A DNA stretch of 64,000 nt from JAPOUP01 sp965199865 (GTDB lineage Bacteria; Pseudomonadota; Alphaproteobacteria; Rhodobacterales; Rhodobacteraceae), in the NCBI GenBank assembly GCA_965199865.1, contig CBDATU010000002.1, forward strand, positions 124,001 to 188,000. The letters run 5' to 3'. Shown one piece after another: positions 27,459-36,194 of this stretch. The translations under genes and the position numbers were made by a program. A model generated the notes under the pieces. That model saw nothing but the letters and a program-made list of their open reading frames with translations, was not told the DNA's origin and did no database searches. How positions within the stretch are numbered: position 1 is the stretch's first letter; each line of letters begins with the position of its first letter.

Positions 27459-27821
27459 TCAGTGGGTTGTGATTCCAGCTTCAAAATACGACCCGACCCG
27501 GTTTCTGAAGTCGATCAACTCTGGGCGATCCCGGTCGGTGCGCCTTGACCAGAAAGCGACATTGCGTGTTGGTAGGGGCCTGTCCGTAGTGACGGCCACA
27601 GGAAGGATGCCGTCCATGTAAGGGGACAGCTCGACCAGGCGCCGGGGAAGGATGCAAAGCGAGTTCGTGCGCCTGAGGATATCCAGTACCATCACGACAT
27701 CACCGGTAAATGTGCTTCTGGAAGGCACACTGCGCGTCTTCAGCAGCGCGAAGACCTCCTGGCTTGAGCCGGAGATTCCTGACATCGTGCCAGCTGAGAT
27801 CCATGTCTGCCGTTCCTGGGT
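27459..27821 (-). pseudogene. LysR regulator remnant (C-terminal lobe only)
   Basis: About 120 codons that read as the end of a LysR effector domain: QTWISAGTMSGISGSSQEVF, then DVVMVLDILRRTNSLCILPRRLVELSP, and a final PTRNVAFWSRRTDRDRPELIDF. The DNA-binding domain and first lobe are absent. Immediately upstream the other strand carries an enzyme fragment, so the 5' part was deleted rather than just diverged. It is not expected to be functional. Confidence 0.65.
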
Positions 27822-27843
27822 TTTCACGGACAGGACCTGTGTG

Positions 27844-28119
27844 GATGTCGTCAATGGCGGCTGGGACGCGGTGGGTATTTCGACGCTTGATGTCTACCCG
27901 GAAGGTGCCGCCGCCCGCGCAAACCGGGTTCCGACCGTGCCCTTCACGCCGACCCCCGATTTCGCATCGATTGCCGCGTCCTGTGGCTGTTACGCGGAAA
28001 CGGTCGAACTGGCAGAGGAGCTGCCGGCGGTTCTCGAGCTTGCGGTTCAGGTGATTCGTGAGGACAGGTGGCAGGTTCTTCTGGATGTCAGGATCGGCAT
28101 GGATGACGGGGAGAAATAG
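27844..28119 (+). pseudogene. Thiamine-diphosphate enzyme remnant (C-terminal end only)
   Basis: The frame ending at 28119 reads VVNGGWDAVGISTLDVYPEG, then PFTPTPDFASIAASCGCYAE and ELPAVLELAVQVIREDRW. This is the C-terminal TPP-binding domain end of acetolactate-synthase-like enzymes (NGGWGAV, PDFA-IA--FG-Y-E-VE---ELP-AL--A). Everything before the NGGW block is missing. It lies back to back with the LysR fragment, so the pair looks like the two ends of a divergent regulator-enzyme locus joined by an internal deletion. Confidence 0.65.
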
Positions 28120-28675
28120 CGGTGACGACAGTCGTCCCTAATTCCTGACCGGCTCTCCGACGACGCGTTCGGCGGTCTGTCGCGGTGGCCATGAAGCTAC
28201 CCAAGCTGCCGCGGATGTGACCGGAGCGACACGATTTCAGGGATGGCTGAGCGGATTCCTGCGAACACCAACGGGAAGCAGGCAGTCAGGTCGCAATCAG
28301 GACGGGCCAGGTTTCTGGGTCCGTATAATGACTGGTAAGCTCCGGAGGCGTGGGACCCTATATGCCTGTTCCTCAGAAATACCGTGTCCGCCAGAAAGTC
28401 CATGAGGTGCGGATTCCCCGTGATGGATTCCTGACTCCGATCATGAAGAATCACCGGATATGGGACGATCCCGGCGGCAACATCGGACTGATCCAGGCAG
28501 TAATTCCTGCGGGACAGGGATGTGCCATGAATGCCTGGTGCGATTGCGGGACCGGTGTCTGTCTCGTCCAGGGCTTCAGACGGCACGAACCGTAGAGCGG
28601 TGACAGGGTCTGTTGTGGTGGGGGCGGAAGGCGGAACCGGGAATCCTGTTTTGTCGCGGGATTCCCGGATCTGGA
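28120..28675. other. Spacer downstream of acsA
   Basis: About 550 bases with no gene I can support. The only structure is the hairpin just after the acsA stop, described separately. Confidence 0.45.
28637..28668 (-). terminator. Terminator-like hairpin after acsA
   Basis: Ten perfect base pairs (CCGGGAATCC with GGATTCCCGG) and a 12-base loop, beginning 7 bases past the acsA stop on the minus strand. It is followed only by TTCC, so the T-tract is poor. It probably marks the end of the Liv-acsA transcript. Confidence 0.55.
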
Positions 28676-30631
28676 TCAGCGGTTGGCGCGATTGGATATA
28701 AGTTCGTCGACCACCTGCGGCTCGGCCAGCGTCGAGGTGTCGCCGAGACTGCCGTAATCGTTCTCCGCGATCTTGCGTAGAATGCGGCGCATGATTTTGC
28801 CGGAACGCGTCTTGGGCAGGCCCGGCGCCCATTGGATGAGGTCTGGAGAGGCGATCGGGCCGATTTCCTTGCGAACCCAGTTGCGGAGCTCCACCTTCAG
28901 TTCGTCCGTATATTCCTCGCCTGCCATAAGCGTTACGTAGAAGTAGATTCCCTGTCCCTTGATCTCGTGGGGATAGCCAACCACGGCGGCTTCCGCCACT
29001 TTCGGATGCGCGACCAGCGCGCTTTCAACCTCAGCCGTACCCATCCGATGGCCCGAAACATTGATCACGTCATCGACCCGTCCGGTGATCCAGTAATAAC
29101 CATCGGCATCACGGCGGCAGCCATCGCCTGAGAAGTAATATCCTTTGTAGTCAGAGAAATACGTCTTTACGAAGCGTTCATGATCACCAAAGACTGTGCG
29201 CATCTGTCCGGGCCAGCTGTCCTTGATGCAGAGTACGCCTTCGGCTTCCGTCGACGAGATCTCCTTGCCCGACTGTGGATCAAGAATTGCCGGCTTGATG
29301 CCAAAGAATGGTAATGTTGCGGAGCCTGGCTTGGTGGCGATGGCACCAGGGAGCGGCGTTAACAGATGGCCACCGGTTTCGGTCTGCCACCACGTATCAA
29401 CGACCGGGCAGTTTCCCTTTCCGACATTGCTACTGTACCAGGCCCAGGCTTCCGGGTTGATCGGCTCTCCTACGGTTCCAAGAACCTTCAGCGACGAGAG
29501 ATCGTAGGGTGTCACGAATCCGGTCCCCTTACCCATCAGCGCCCGAATTGCGGTGGGAGCGGTATAGAACTGGTTAACCCTATGTTTCTCGCAGACTGCC
29601 CAGAAACGGCCCGCATCCGGATAGGTGGGTACGCCCTCGAACATCAGCGTCGTGGCGCCGTTGGCTAGCGGGCCATAGACGATGTAGCTGTGGCCAGTGA
29701 CCCATCCAACATCTGCCGTGCACCAGAAGATGTCACCGTCGTGGTAGTCGAACACGAATTGATGGGTCATGGAGGCATAGAGAAGATAGCCGGCGGAGCT
29801 GTGCACCACACCCTTTGGCGCCCCTGTCGAACCTGATGTATAGAGAATGAACAGTGGATCTTCGGCATTCATCGCTTCGGGTTCGCAGTCTTCACCAACC
29901 GTGGTTTCGAGTTCATGCAGCCAGTGGTCCCGCCCGTTCCGCATTTCGATGTCACCGCCGGTGCGCCTGACCACAAGAATCTGGCAGTCGTGGGAAACGC
30001 CTGCGAGCGCCCTGTCAGCATTTGCCTTCAACGGCGTGTTCCGGCCACCGCGAGGCGCTTCATCCGCGGTGATGACAGCTTTGGCTGATGAGCCGGTCAC
30101 CCGGGCCGCAAGGGCGTCTGGGGAGAATCCTCCAAAGACCACTGAATGGATGGCGCCAATACGTGCGCAGGCCAGCATGGCATAGGCGGCCTCCGGAATC
30201 ATCGGCATGTAAAGAACGACGCGGTCGCCCTTCGAGATTCCCATTTTCTTCAGCACGTTCGCCATTCTGCAGACGCGGCTGTGCAGTTCCCGATAGGTCA
30301 CATGCAGCGCATCGGCGTTCGGATCATCGGGTTCCCAGATGATCGCGGTCTGGTCACCTCGGGTGCCGAGATGCCGGTCTATGCAGTTTGCCGCGACATT
30401 CAGTTCACCATCCTCGAACCACTTTATCGAGACGTTCGGGTGCTCGAACGTTGTGTTCCTGACGATGCCATAGGGTTTGATCCAGTCGAGTCGCCTGCCC
30501 TGTTCGCTCCAGAACGCTTCTGGATCGGCGACTGAGGCTTCGTACATGTTCCGATATCCGTCGGCGTCGATATGGGCATTTCTGGCAAACGCTTCAGGGG
30601 GATTGTGGAGTGCGTCGGCATGTTCGTTCAT
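28676..30631 (-). CDS. acsA: Acetyl-CoA synthetase, AMP-forming
   Basis: 651 residues, the normal length for Acs. It activates acetate with ATP and CoA through acetyl-AMP. Seen: ATP-binding loop YTSGSTGAPKGVVHSS, VDTWWQTETGGHLLTPLPGA, the hinge and core YFSGDGCRRDADGYYWITGR, and the C-terminal GLPKTRSGKIMRR, whose lysine is the classical acetylation switch. The ATG at 30631 is chosen from family alignment; the frame opens at 30691. It follows livF by 57 bases and ends the operon, suggesting the importer brings in a compound that yields acetate or another short acid, or acetate itself. Confidence 0.95.
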   Translation of the reverse strand: MNEHADALHNPPEAFARNAHIDADGYRNMYEASVADPEAFWSEQGRRLDWIKPYGIVRNTTFEHPNVSIKWFEDGELNVAANCIDRHLGTRGDQTAIIWEPDDPNADALHVTYRELHSRVCRMANVLKKMGISKGDRVVLYMPMIPEAAYAMLACARIGAIHSVVFGGFSPDALAARVTGSSAKAVITADEAPRGGRNTPLKANADRALAGVSHDCQILVVRRTGGDIEMRNGRDHWLHELETTVGEDCEPEAMNAEDPLFILYTSGSTGAPKGVVHSSAGYLLYASMTHQFVFDYHDGDIFWCTADVGWVTGHSYIVYGPLANGATTLMFEGVPTYPDAGRFWAVCEKHRVNQFYTAPTAIRALMGKGTGFVTPYDLSSLKVLGTVGEPINPEAWAWYSSNVGKGNCPVVDTWWQTETGGHLLTPLPGAIATKPGSATLPFFGIKPAILDPQSGKEISSTEAEGVLCIKDSWPGQMRTVFGDHERFVKTYFSDYKGYYFSGDGCRRDADGYYWITGRVDDVINVSGHRMGTAEVESALVAHPKVAEAAVVGYPHEIKGQGIYFYVTLMAGEEYTDELKVELRNWVRKEIGPIASPDLIQWAPGLPKTRSGKIMRRILRKIAENDYGSLGDTSTLAEPQVVDELISNRANR

Positions 30632-30687
30632 GGCAACCGTACCTTCTGTCCAGGGGTGATCCTGCCCGGCTGTCCGGGAGCGGGCAT

Positions 30688-31476
30688 TCATATGGCAAGA
30701 TATTCAGCGCGCAGCGCTTCGTCATCCAGAACTTCCTGCGCAGTTCCATCAAATACAACCTGGCCTGTGTCGAGAATCACTGCACGATCCGCCAGCATCA
30801 GTGCCCGGATAGCGTTCTGTTCAACGATCACGGTGGTGATGCCCTGCTCCTTGATGATGTTCAGGGTCTTCTCGATCTCGTCTACGATGACAGGCGCGAG
30901 CCCTTCGTAAGGCTCATCCAGAAGCAGCACCTTTATGTCTCGGGCGAGGGCGCGGCCAATGGCCAGCATCTGCTGCTCTCCACCCGAAAGCGTCACGCCT
31001 TCCTGCTTCCTGCGCTCGCCAAGGCGAGGGAACAGTTCGAAGATGCGCTCTGGCGACCAACCGGTGGGTTCGACGATGCGGGCAAGCTGTATGTTTTCCT
31101 CAACGGTCAGCCCCGAGATGATTCGCCGATCCTCCGGCACCAGCTGGATGCCACTGACCGCCGCCTGATGGCTGTTCATGGAATGCAGATGCTGGTGGTC
31201 CAGCCATATCTCGCCATGTGTGAGCTGTGGGCTGTCAAGCCGTGCGATGGAACGGAGTGTCGACGTCTTTCCCGCTCCGTTCCGGCCGAGGAGGGCCAGG
31301 ATCTCGCCTTCATGAACGTTGAAACTGACGCCCTGGACGATGTAGCTTTCGCCGTAATAGGCGTGGATATCCCACACGGACAGGAATGCCGGGGCGGTTT
31401 CCGCCTTGTTCGCGTGCCGAGAGAAATCCGGCTTCTCATAGGCTTTTGACTTTGTATCCTCAATGAGGGTCATCAA
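30688..31476 (-). CDS. livF: Branched-chain-type ABC transporter ATP-binding protein LivF
   Basis: 262 residues. An N-terminal extension of about 30 residues precedes the ATPase core with Walker A GRNGAGKTS, signature LSGGEQQMLAIGRAL, Walker B VLLLDEPYEGLAP and VIVEQN, the LivF class. Its start overlaps the livG stop by four bases. It is one of two ATPases of a HAAT-family importer. The long N-terminal extension before the usual family start is mildly unusual, but ribosome-site choice cannot settle the start. Confidence 0.92.
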   Translation of the reverse strand: MMTLIEDTKSKAYEKPDFSRHANKAETAPAFLSVWDIHAYYGESYIVQGVSFNVHEGEILALLGRNGAGKTSTLRSIARLDSPQLTHGEIWLDHQHLHSMNSHQAAVSGIQLVPEDRRIISGLTVEENIQLARIVEPTGWSPERIFELFPRLGERRKQEGVTLSGGEQQMLAIGRALARDIKVLLLDEPYEGLAPVIVDEIEKTLNIIKEQGITTVIVEQNAIRALMLADRAVILDTGQVVFDGTAQEVLDDEALRAEYLAI

Positions 31477-32228
31477 TGGGCCTCCCCAAGGTAGGCTTCG
31501 CGGACCTTTGGGTGGCCCTTGATGTTGTCAGGCGTGTCTTCGACTAGCGGTGTACCCTGCGCGAGTACGGTTATTTTCTCCGCAAGGCTGAACACGACAT
31601 GCATGTCGTGCTCAATGATCGCAATGGTGATGTCGCGCTGGGCGTGGATTTCCTTCAGCAGGTCGATGGTCCTGTTGGTATCGGCCCGTGCCATTCCGGC
31701 CGTGGGCTCGTCAAGAAGCAGGAGGCGTGGCCGCTGCACCAGGCACATGGCGATTTCCAGACGCCGCTTATCGCCTCGCGACAGGCTGCCGGCAGTGTCG
31801 TGCATGCGGTTCTGCATGCTGACATCCATAAGCATCATCTCGGCCAGTTCGTTGATGTCGGCTTCCGATTCGACCTTTTCGATGGCGTGCATGCGGAAGG
31901 CGCCGTCACGTTTGGCGAAACAGGGAATCATCACGTTTTCCTTCACCGTGAGATCGGTGAAAATCTCCGGCGTCTGGAACACCCGGCTGATGCCCATCTG
32001 GTTGATCTCATACGGTTTCCGGCCCAGCACCGACTGTCCATCGAAAATGACGCTTCCGGTGTCCGGCAATAGCTTGCCAACCAGGCAGTTCAGCAGTGTC
32101 GACTTTCCTGCGCCATTGGGGCCGATGATGGCATGCAGGCTGTTTTTGGTGACGGTGAGATTCACCTCGGCCAGTGCCTGCAGCCCGCCGAAGCGCTTGT
32201 TGACGCCCTTGACTTCAAGGATTCCCAT
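31473..32228 (-). CDS. livG: Branched-chain-type ABC transporter ATP-binding protein LivG
   Basis: 251 residues with Walker A GPNGAGKST, LSRGDKRRLEIAMCL in place of the usual LSGG signature, Walker B LLLLDEPTAGMA and IIEHDMHVVFSLA. The switch from LSGGQ to LSRGD is common in this LivG subgroup. It lies 14 bases after livM and overlaps livF by four bases. With LivF it energises the LivHM channel. Confidence 0.93.
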   Translation of the reverse strand: MGILEVKGVNKRFGGLQALAEVNLTVTKNSLHAIIGPNGAGKSTLLNCLVGKLLPDTGSVIFDGQSVLGRKPYEINQMGISRVFQTPEIFTDLTVKENVMIPCFAKRDGAFRMHAIEKVESEADINELAEMMLMDVSMQNRMHDTAGSLSRGDKRRLEIAMCLVQRPRLLLLDEPTAGMARADTNRTIDLLKEIHAQRDITIAIIEHDMHVVFSLAEKITVLAQGTPLVEDTPDNIKGHPKVREAYLGEAH

Positions 32229-32242
32229 CCTTTGGTCCTCCC

Positions 32243-33469
32243 CTATTCGGCCGCATTATGCGAGGACTGCCCGCGATTTTCGTTGGTGCCTCCCGCCTTA
32301 CCTTTGAAGCGGTTGAGGAGACGGCCACCCCGCTGGCCGAGTTCCACGAGACCGCCTGGCAGGAATATGACGACCAGCATGAAGAGTATGCCGAGGCTCA
32401 GATGCCAGCCCTTGCCGACGAAGAAGTGCAGCACCCAAACCAGGGCGTCCTCAATTCCGTCAGGCAGGATTGCCAGCCATTGATGCAGGAGGTTGTCGTT
32501 TATCTTCGACAGGATGTTCTTGAAATACTCGATGAATCCCGATCCCAGGATTGGACCGACGAGCGTACCGACACCTCCGAGGATCGCCATCACGACAATC
32601 TCCCCGGATGCCGTCCAGTGCATACGTTCCGCCCCCGCCAGTGGATCCATCGAACTGAGAAGGCCACCGGCAAGTCCGGCATACATGCCCGAGATCACGA
32701 ACGCAGAAAGAGTATAGGGTTTGGTATTGAGCCCCGTATAGCTCAGCCGCTGCTGGTTCGATTTCACCGCCCGTAGCATCAGTCCGAACGGCGAGCGGAA
32801 AATCCGGATCGAAAGATAGAATGCGAGCAGCATGATGATCCCGCACAGATAATAGCCTGCGTTGAGGGTGAAAAGCCAGCTGCCGACTTCCAGATCAATG
32901 CTCTCGCGCATCACCAGACCAAAGAGGTGCGGGAGTTCAGGCGAGCCTTCGCCCATCAGGTATCTGGGATCGGACACGTATACCTGCAGACCCGTCTCCC
33001 CGTTCGTCAGGTTATAGGCCGACTGCGGGTTGCCCAGCACCGAATAGGCGAGATTGAAGCACATCTGTGCAAGTGCCAGAGTCAGGATCGAGAAATAGAT
33101 GCCAGTCCTGCGCAGGGCAACATACCCGATGAGCAGGCTGAACACACCTGAGACGATGATCGCGAGGATGATCGCGGGAACAACGTTGTAACTGAGTAGC
33201 TTGAACATCCAGACCGCTGAATAGCTACCGACTCCCAGGAACGCGGCATGACCGAATGACAGATACCCGGTCAGGCCGAACAGTATGTTGAAGCCGATCA
33301 CCAATATCCCGAAGATCACGAAACGCTGCATGAGATCGGGATAGCCGGCGTTAAACATCTGCGCCATCGCCGTTCCTTCGGGGAATGGGTTAAGGAGGAA
33401 GGGCGCAAGAATGACGAGAACCGCGACTACAGCAAGGAGGATAGTGTCTTTCCGGTTAAGGCCAATCAT
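32243..33469 (-). CDS. livM: Branched-chain-type ABC transporter permease LivM
   Basis: A 408-residue permease, about ten membrane helices. The family motif GYLSFGHAAFLGVGSYSA lies near residue 70 and SGMYAGLAGGLLSSMDPL with IVMAILGGVGTLVGPILG in the C-terminal half. The extra hydrophilic loop near residues 130-180 and the C-terminal tail make it longer than E. coli LivM core length but normal for this clade. It starts five bases after livH ends. Confidence 0.92.
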   Translation of the reverse strand: MIGLNRKDTILLAVVAVLVILAPFLLNPFPEGTAMAQMFNAGYPDLMQRFVIFGILVIGFNILFGLTGYLSFGHAAFLGVGSYSAVWMFKLLSYNVVPAIILAIIVSGVFSLLIGYVALRRTGIYFSILTLALAQMCFNLAYSVLGNPQSAYNLTNGETGLQVYVSDPRYLMGEGSPELPHLFGLVMRESIDLEVGSWLFTLNAGYYLCGIIMLLAFYLSIRIFRSPFGLMLRAVKSNQQRLSYTGLNTKPYTLSAFVISGMYAGLAGGLLSSMDPLAGAERMHWTASGEIVVMAILGGVGTLVGPILGSGFIEYFKNILSKINDNLLHQWLAILPDGIEDALVWVLHFFVGKGWHLSLGILFMLVVIFLPGGLVELGQRGGRLLNRFKGKAGGTNENRGQSSHNAAE

Positions 33470-33474
33470 TGGAT

Positions 33475-34518
33475 TTAGTCCTCCATCACGCCTCTGCGGC
33501 CCATCAGGCCGCGCGGCCGCGCGAGTAGAATGGCGATCGCCACGAGATAGATGATGATCTGGTCAATACCAGGTATGACAGCCTTGACCTCATTCATGGA
33601 GGAGAAGGCTTCAAGGATGCCCAGCAGAAATCCGGCAAGGACTGCACCTGGAAGCGAACCCATACCACCGACGACGACGACAACGAAGCTCAGAACCAGG
33701 AAATCCATGCCCATGTGGTAGTTCGGAGAGTTGATCGGTGTGTACATAACGCCAGCAACACCGGCGACGCAGGCGGCGATCGCGAACATGATGGTGAACC
33801 GACGGTCGATGTTGATGCCGAGGAGACCTACGGTTTCGCGGTCGGCCATGCCTGCACGCACCACCATTCCAAAGGTTGTGAACTGGAGGAAGGCGAAGAC
33901 CATAAAGATGACGGCCAGTGCGAAAATGAAATAGACCAGACGCCAGATGGGATAGATGATTGCATTTTCCTGGAAGCCGATCAGAACGCCGAAATCGAAT
34001 GATCCTGTCAGCGCGTCGGGAGCTGGGGTGGGAATCGGGTTGGCGCCGAAATAGGCTTTGATGATCTCCTGCAGCACGATCGCCAGACCAAAGGTCACGA
34101 GGATCTGGTCCGCATGTGGACGCTTGTAGAAATGCTTGATCAGTCCGCGTTCCATCGCAAAACCCACCGCGACCATGATCGGGATTGAGAACAGGATCGC
34201 GAGCGGAACTGACCAGTCGATGATCGCGTTTCCAGATCCCTCTCCGAACCAGCTGACCACATAGGGTGTTTCGACCTTGAGGGGATTTCCCAGAAAATCC
34301 TTCTGGGTTTCGTCGATAACGGAATAGCTAAGCGTCAGGATCCGCTGCAGCGTTACCGCGCAGAAGGCACCGATCATGAACAGAGCGCCATGGGCGAAGT
34401 TCACGACGCCCAGCGTACCGAAGATCAATGTGAGTCCAAGTGCGATCAGCGCGTAGGCGGAGCCTTTGTCGAGCCCGTTCAGCACCTGAAGAATAATTGC
34501 GTCCATGGTCCTCACCAT
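33475..34518 (-). CDS. livH: Branched-chain-type ABC transporter permease LivH
   Basis: A 347-residue permease with the LivH start LNGLDKGSAYALIALGLTLI, GVVNFAHGALFMIGAF and the C-terminal VVVVGGMGSLPGAVLAGFLLG. Two ATGs are possible (34518 or 34506); the second gives the usual MDAIILQ start. It forms the channel with LivM. A hairpin separates it from the binding-protein gene upstream, probably lowering its expression relative to that protein. Confidence 0.92.
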   Translation of the reverse strand: MVRTMDAIILQVLNGLDKGSAYALIALGLTLIFGTLGVVNFAHGALFMIGAFCAVTLQRILTLSYSVIDETQKDFLGNPLKVETPYVVSWFGEGSGNAIIDWSVPLAILFSIPIMVAVGFAMERGLIKHFYKRPHADQILVTFGLAIVLQEIIKAYFGANPIPTPAPDALTGSFDFGVLIGFQENAIIYPIWRLVYFIFALAVIFMVFAFLQFTTFGMVVRAGMADRETVGLLGINIDRRFTIMFAIAACVAGVAGVMYTPINSPNYHMGMDFLVLSFVVVVVGGMGSLPGAVLAGFLLGILEAFSSMNEVKAVIPGIDQIIIYLVAIAILLARPRGLMGRRGVMED

Positions 34519-34562
34519 CTGGCTGGCTGGCGCCGGGCTGCGCTCATGACATCCCAGGCCGG

Positions 34563-34605
34563 AACCAGGTTGCGCGGGGCGATGAATTCCGCCCCCGCGC
34601 TGGTT
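34563..34605 (-). terminator. Intercistronic hairpin between livK-like gene and livH
   Basis: An 8-base GC stem (72-79 with 93-100 of block 34500) extended by five further pairs across a four-base bulge lies in the 99-base gap after the binding-protein stop. There is no T-tract. It most likely protects the binding-protein mRNA or attenuates transcription into the permease genes. Confidence 0.55.
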
Positions 34606-34617
34606 TCTATGGGCTGA

Positions 34618-35973
34618 TCAGGCGCCCGGGTTGCACTGGCCGAGAGCGCCGCCGGAGAACATCGGGTGATCAGGCGGATAGATGACCTGCTCCACCGGGG
34701 TGACCTCAACCACTTCCAGAACGTCGAAGTCAGAAGTCGGATTCTCCTTCCCGCGCACGACGAGCACATCCTTGAAGCATTGGTGGTCCTCGGCGCGATA
34801 GAGCGTTGGTCCGTTGCCCAGACCGTCGAACTCGAACCCTTCCAGGGCCTCGACCACGCCGCACGGATTGAATGTGCCGGCCCGGTTTACGGCGTCCGCG
34901 TAGAGAAGCGCCTGGCAGTAAACCGTATGCGCGGCCTGGCTCGGCGGGAATCCGTATTTGGTGCCAAAGGACTGTACGAAAGCTTTCGAGCCGTCGTTCT
35001 GCAGCGACCAGTGCCAGTTGGTGGAGCCGAGGATGCCCTTGACGTTTTCGCCAGCGCCACGTGCCATCAGTCGTGAATAGAGAGGCACCACGATTTCGAA
35101 GTTCCGCCCGTTAACCTCCTTGTCACGCAGGCCGAACTGAACCGCATTGGTCAGCGAGTTCACCATATTGCCGCCGTAATGGTTCAGGACGAGGACGTCG
35201 GCACCTGAATTCAGGACCGGAGCGATATAGGACGAGAAGTCGGTTGCGGCGAGCGGCGTGCGCACGGCGTTGATGGTTTCCCAGCCAACGGCTTCGGTCG
35301 ATGCCTTGATCGATTCCTCCTGGGTCCAGCCCCAGTTGTAGTCGGCGGTCAGGTGATACGCTTTCCGGTCAGTGCCGTAGGCATTGGCAAGCACCGGTGC
35401 CAGGGCTGCGCCCGACATGTAGGCATTGAAGAAATGACGGAAGCCGTTTGCCTTTCTGTCCTTGCCGGTGGTGTCGTTGGAATGGGTCAGGCCGGCCATG
35501 AAGATCACGCCGGCTTCCTGGCAAAGGCCCTGCACGGCGACGGCGACACCGGAGGAAGAGCCTCCAGTGATCATGATGGCACCGTCCTTTTCGATCATTG
35601 ACTTTGCGGAGGCTCTCGCGGCGTCCGACTTGGTCTGGGTGTCGCCGGTTACATATTCGACCTTGCGACCAAGGATGCCCGTACCGTCCAGTGTCTTTGA
35701 CGAAAACGTGTTGATCATGCCTCCATCGCCCCCACCGTTGAGATGTTCAACGGCAAGTTCATATGCACGGAGCTCGTCAGCACCCTCATCCGCGTAAGGG
35801 CCGGTCTGCGGCACGTTGAATCCCAACGTGACCGAACTGTCGCCAGGTGCGTTGAGATAGCCGGATTCACTGGCCCATGAAGCGCCGGTGAAGACTGTCG
35901 GCACGGCCAGAGCCGCGCTGGCCCCGGCGCTGGTCTTCAGCATGCCGCGGCGGGTAAGTGTGGTTTTGGACAT
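34618..35973 (-). CDS. Liv-type ABC transporter substrate-binding protein, Tat-exported
   Basis: 451 residues. The twin-arginine motif LTRRGMLKTSAG at residues 6-17 precedes a hydrophobic stretch and a cleavage region ending SWASES, so Tat export is likely. The body is a periplasmic-binding-protein type I fold: FNVPQTGPYADEGADELRAYELA, VEYVTGDTQTKSDAARASAKSMI, ITGGSSSGVAVAVQ and DYNWGWTQEES. These match the HAAT family for amino acids, amides and other small molecules. GGGAGGA precedes the ATG. The acsA linkage suggests a short-chain acid, amide or acetate-yielding ligand; this is inference. Confidence 0.92.
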   Translation of the reverse strand: MSKTTLTRRGMLKTSAGASAALAVPTVFTGASWASESGYLNAPGDSSVTLGFNVPQTGPYADEGADELRAYELAVEHLNGGGDGGMINTFSSKTLDGTGILGRKVEYVTGDTQTKSDAARASAKSMIEKDGAIMITGGSSSGVAVAVQGLCQEAGVIFMAGLTHSNDTTGKDRKANGFRHFFNAYMSGAALAPVLANAYGTDRKAYHLTADYNWGWTQEESIKASTEAVGWETINAVRTPLAATDFSSYIAPVLNSGADVLVLNHYGGNMVNSLTNAVQFGLRDKEVNGRNFEIVVPLYSRLMARGAGENVKGILGSTNWHWSLQNDGSKAFVQSFGTKYGFPPSQAAHTVYCQALLYADAVNRAGTFNPCGVVEALEGFEFDGLGNGPTLYRAEDHQCFKDVLVVRGKENPTSDFDVLEVVEVTPVEQVIYPPDHPMFSGGALGQCNPGA

Positions 35974-36116
35974 GGAGCATCCTCCCTATAGATCCAGTAG
36001 GCTGGCGGAGCCTTCACGGTTTCCACCATGGGTTTTCAAGACGGTGCCAGTCATTGCAGGTCGACTGAAAACCCCGCAACAACGCATTCAGATAGAAATA
36101 AAGTCTTGTTAACTGA

Positions 36117-36156
36117 TTGACAGGAACAGGATCCATTCTGTAAAATAAATTTCACG
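36117..36156 (+). promoter_or_regulatory. Sigma70-type promoter of the scfR-like gene with overlapping dyad
   Basis: A perfect TTGACA at 36117-36122, an 18-base spacer and TAAAAT at 36141-36146 give a strong housekeeping-type promoter reading to the start at 36195. An imperfect inverted repeat, TGTAAAATAAATTTCA at 36139-36154, overlaps the -10, so the regulator or another factor could control it here. The gap is shared with the divergent Liv-acsA operon; I could not fix that operon's own -35/-10. Confidence 0.6.
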
Positions 36157-36194
36157 ATCAGGGGGAATATGTTGAAAACCAATGAGCTTAGCCG

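Noticed and set aside
28197..28832. Minus-strand 211-codon frame downstream of acsA
   Set aside because: It overlaps acsA in another frame and has low-complexity composition; a shadow frame.
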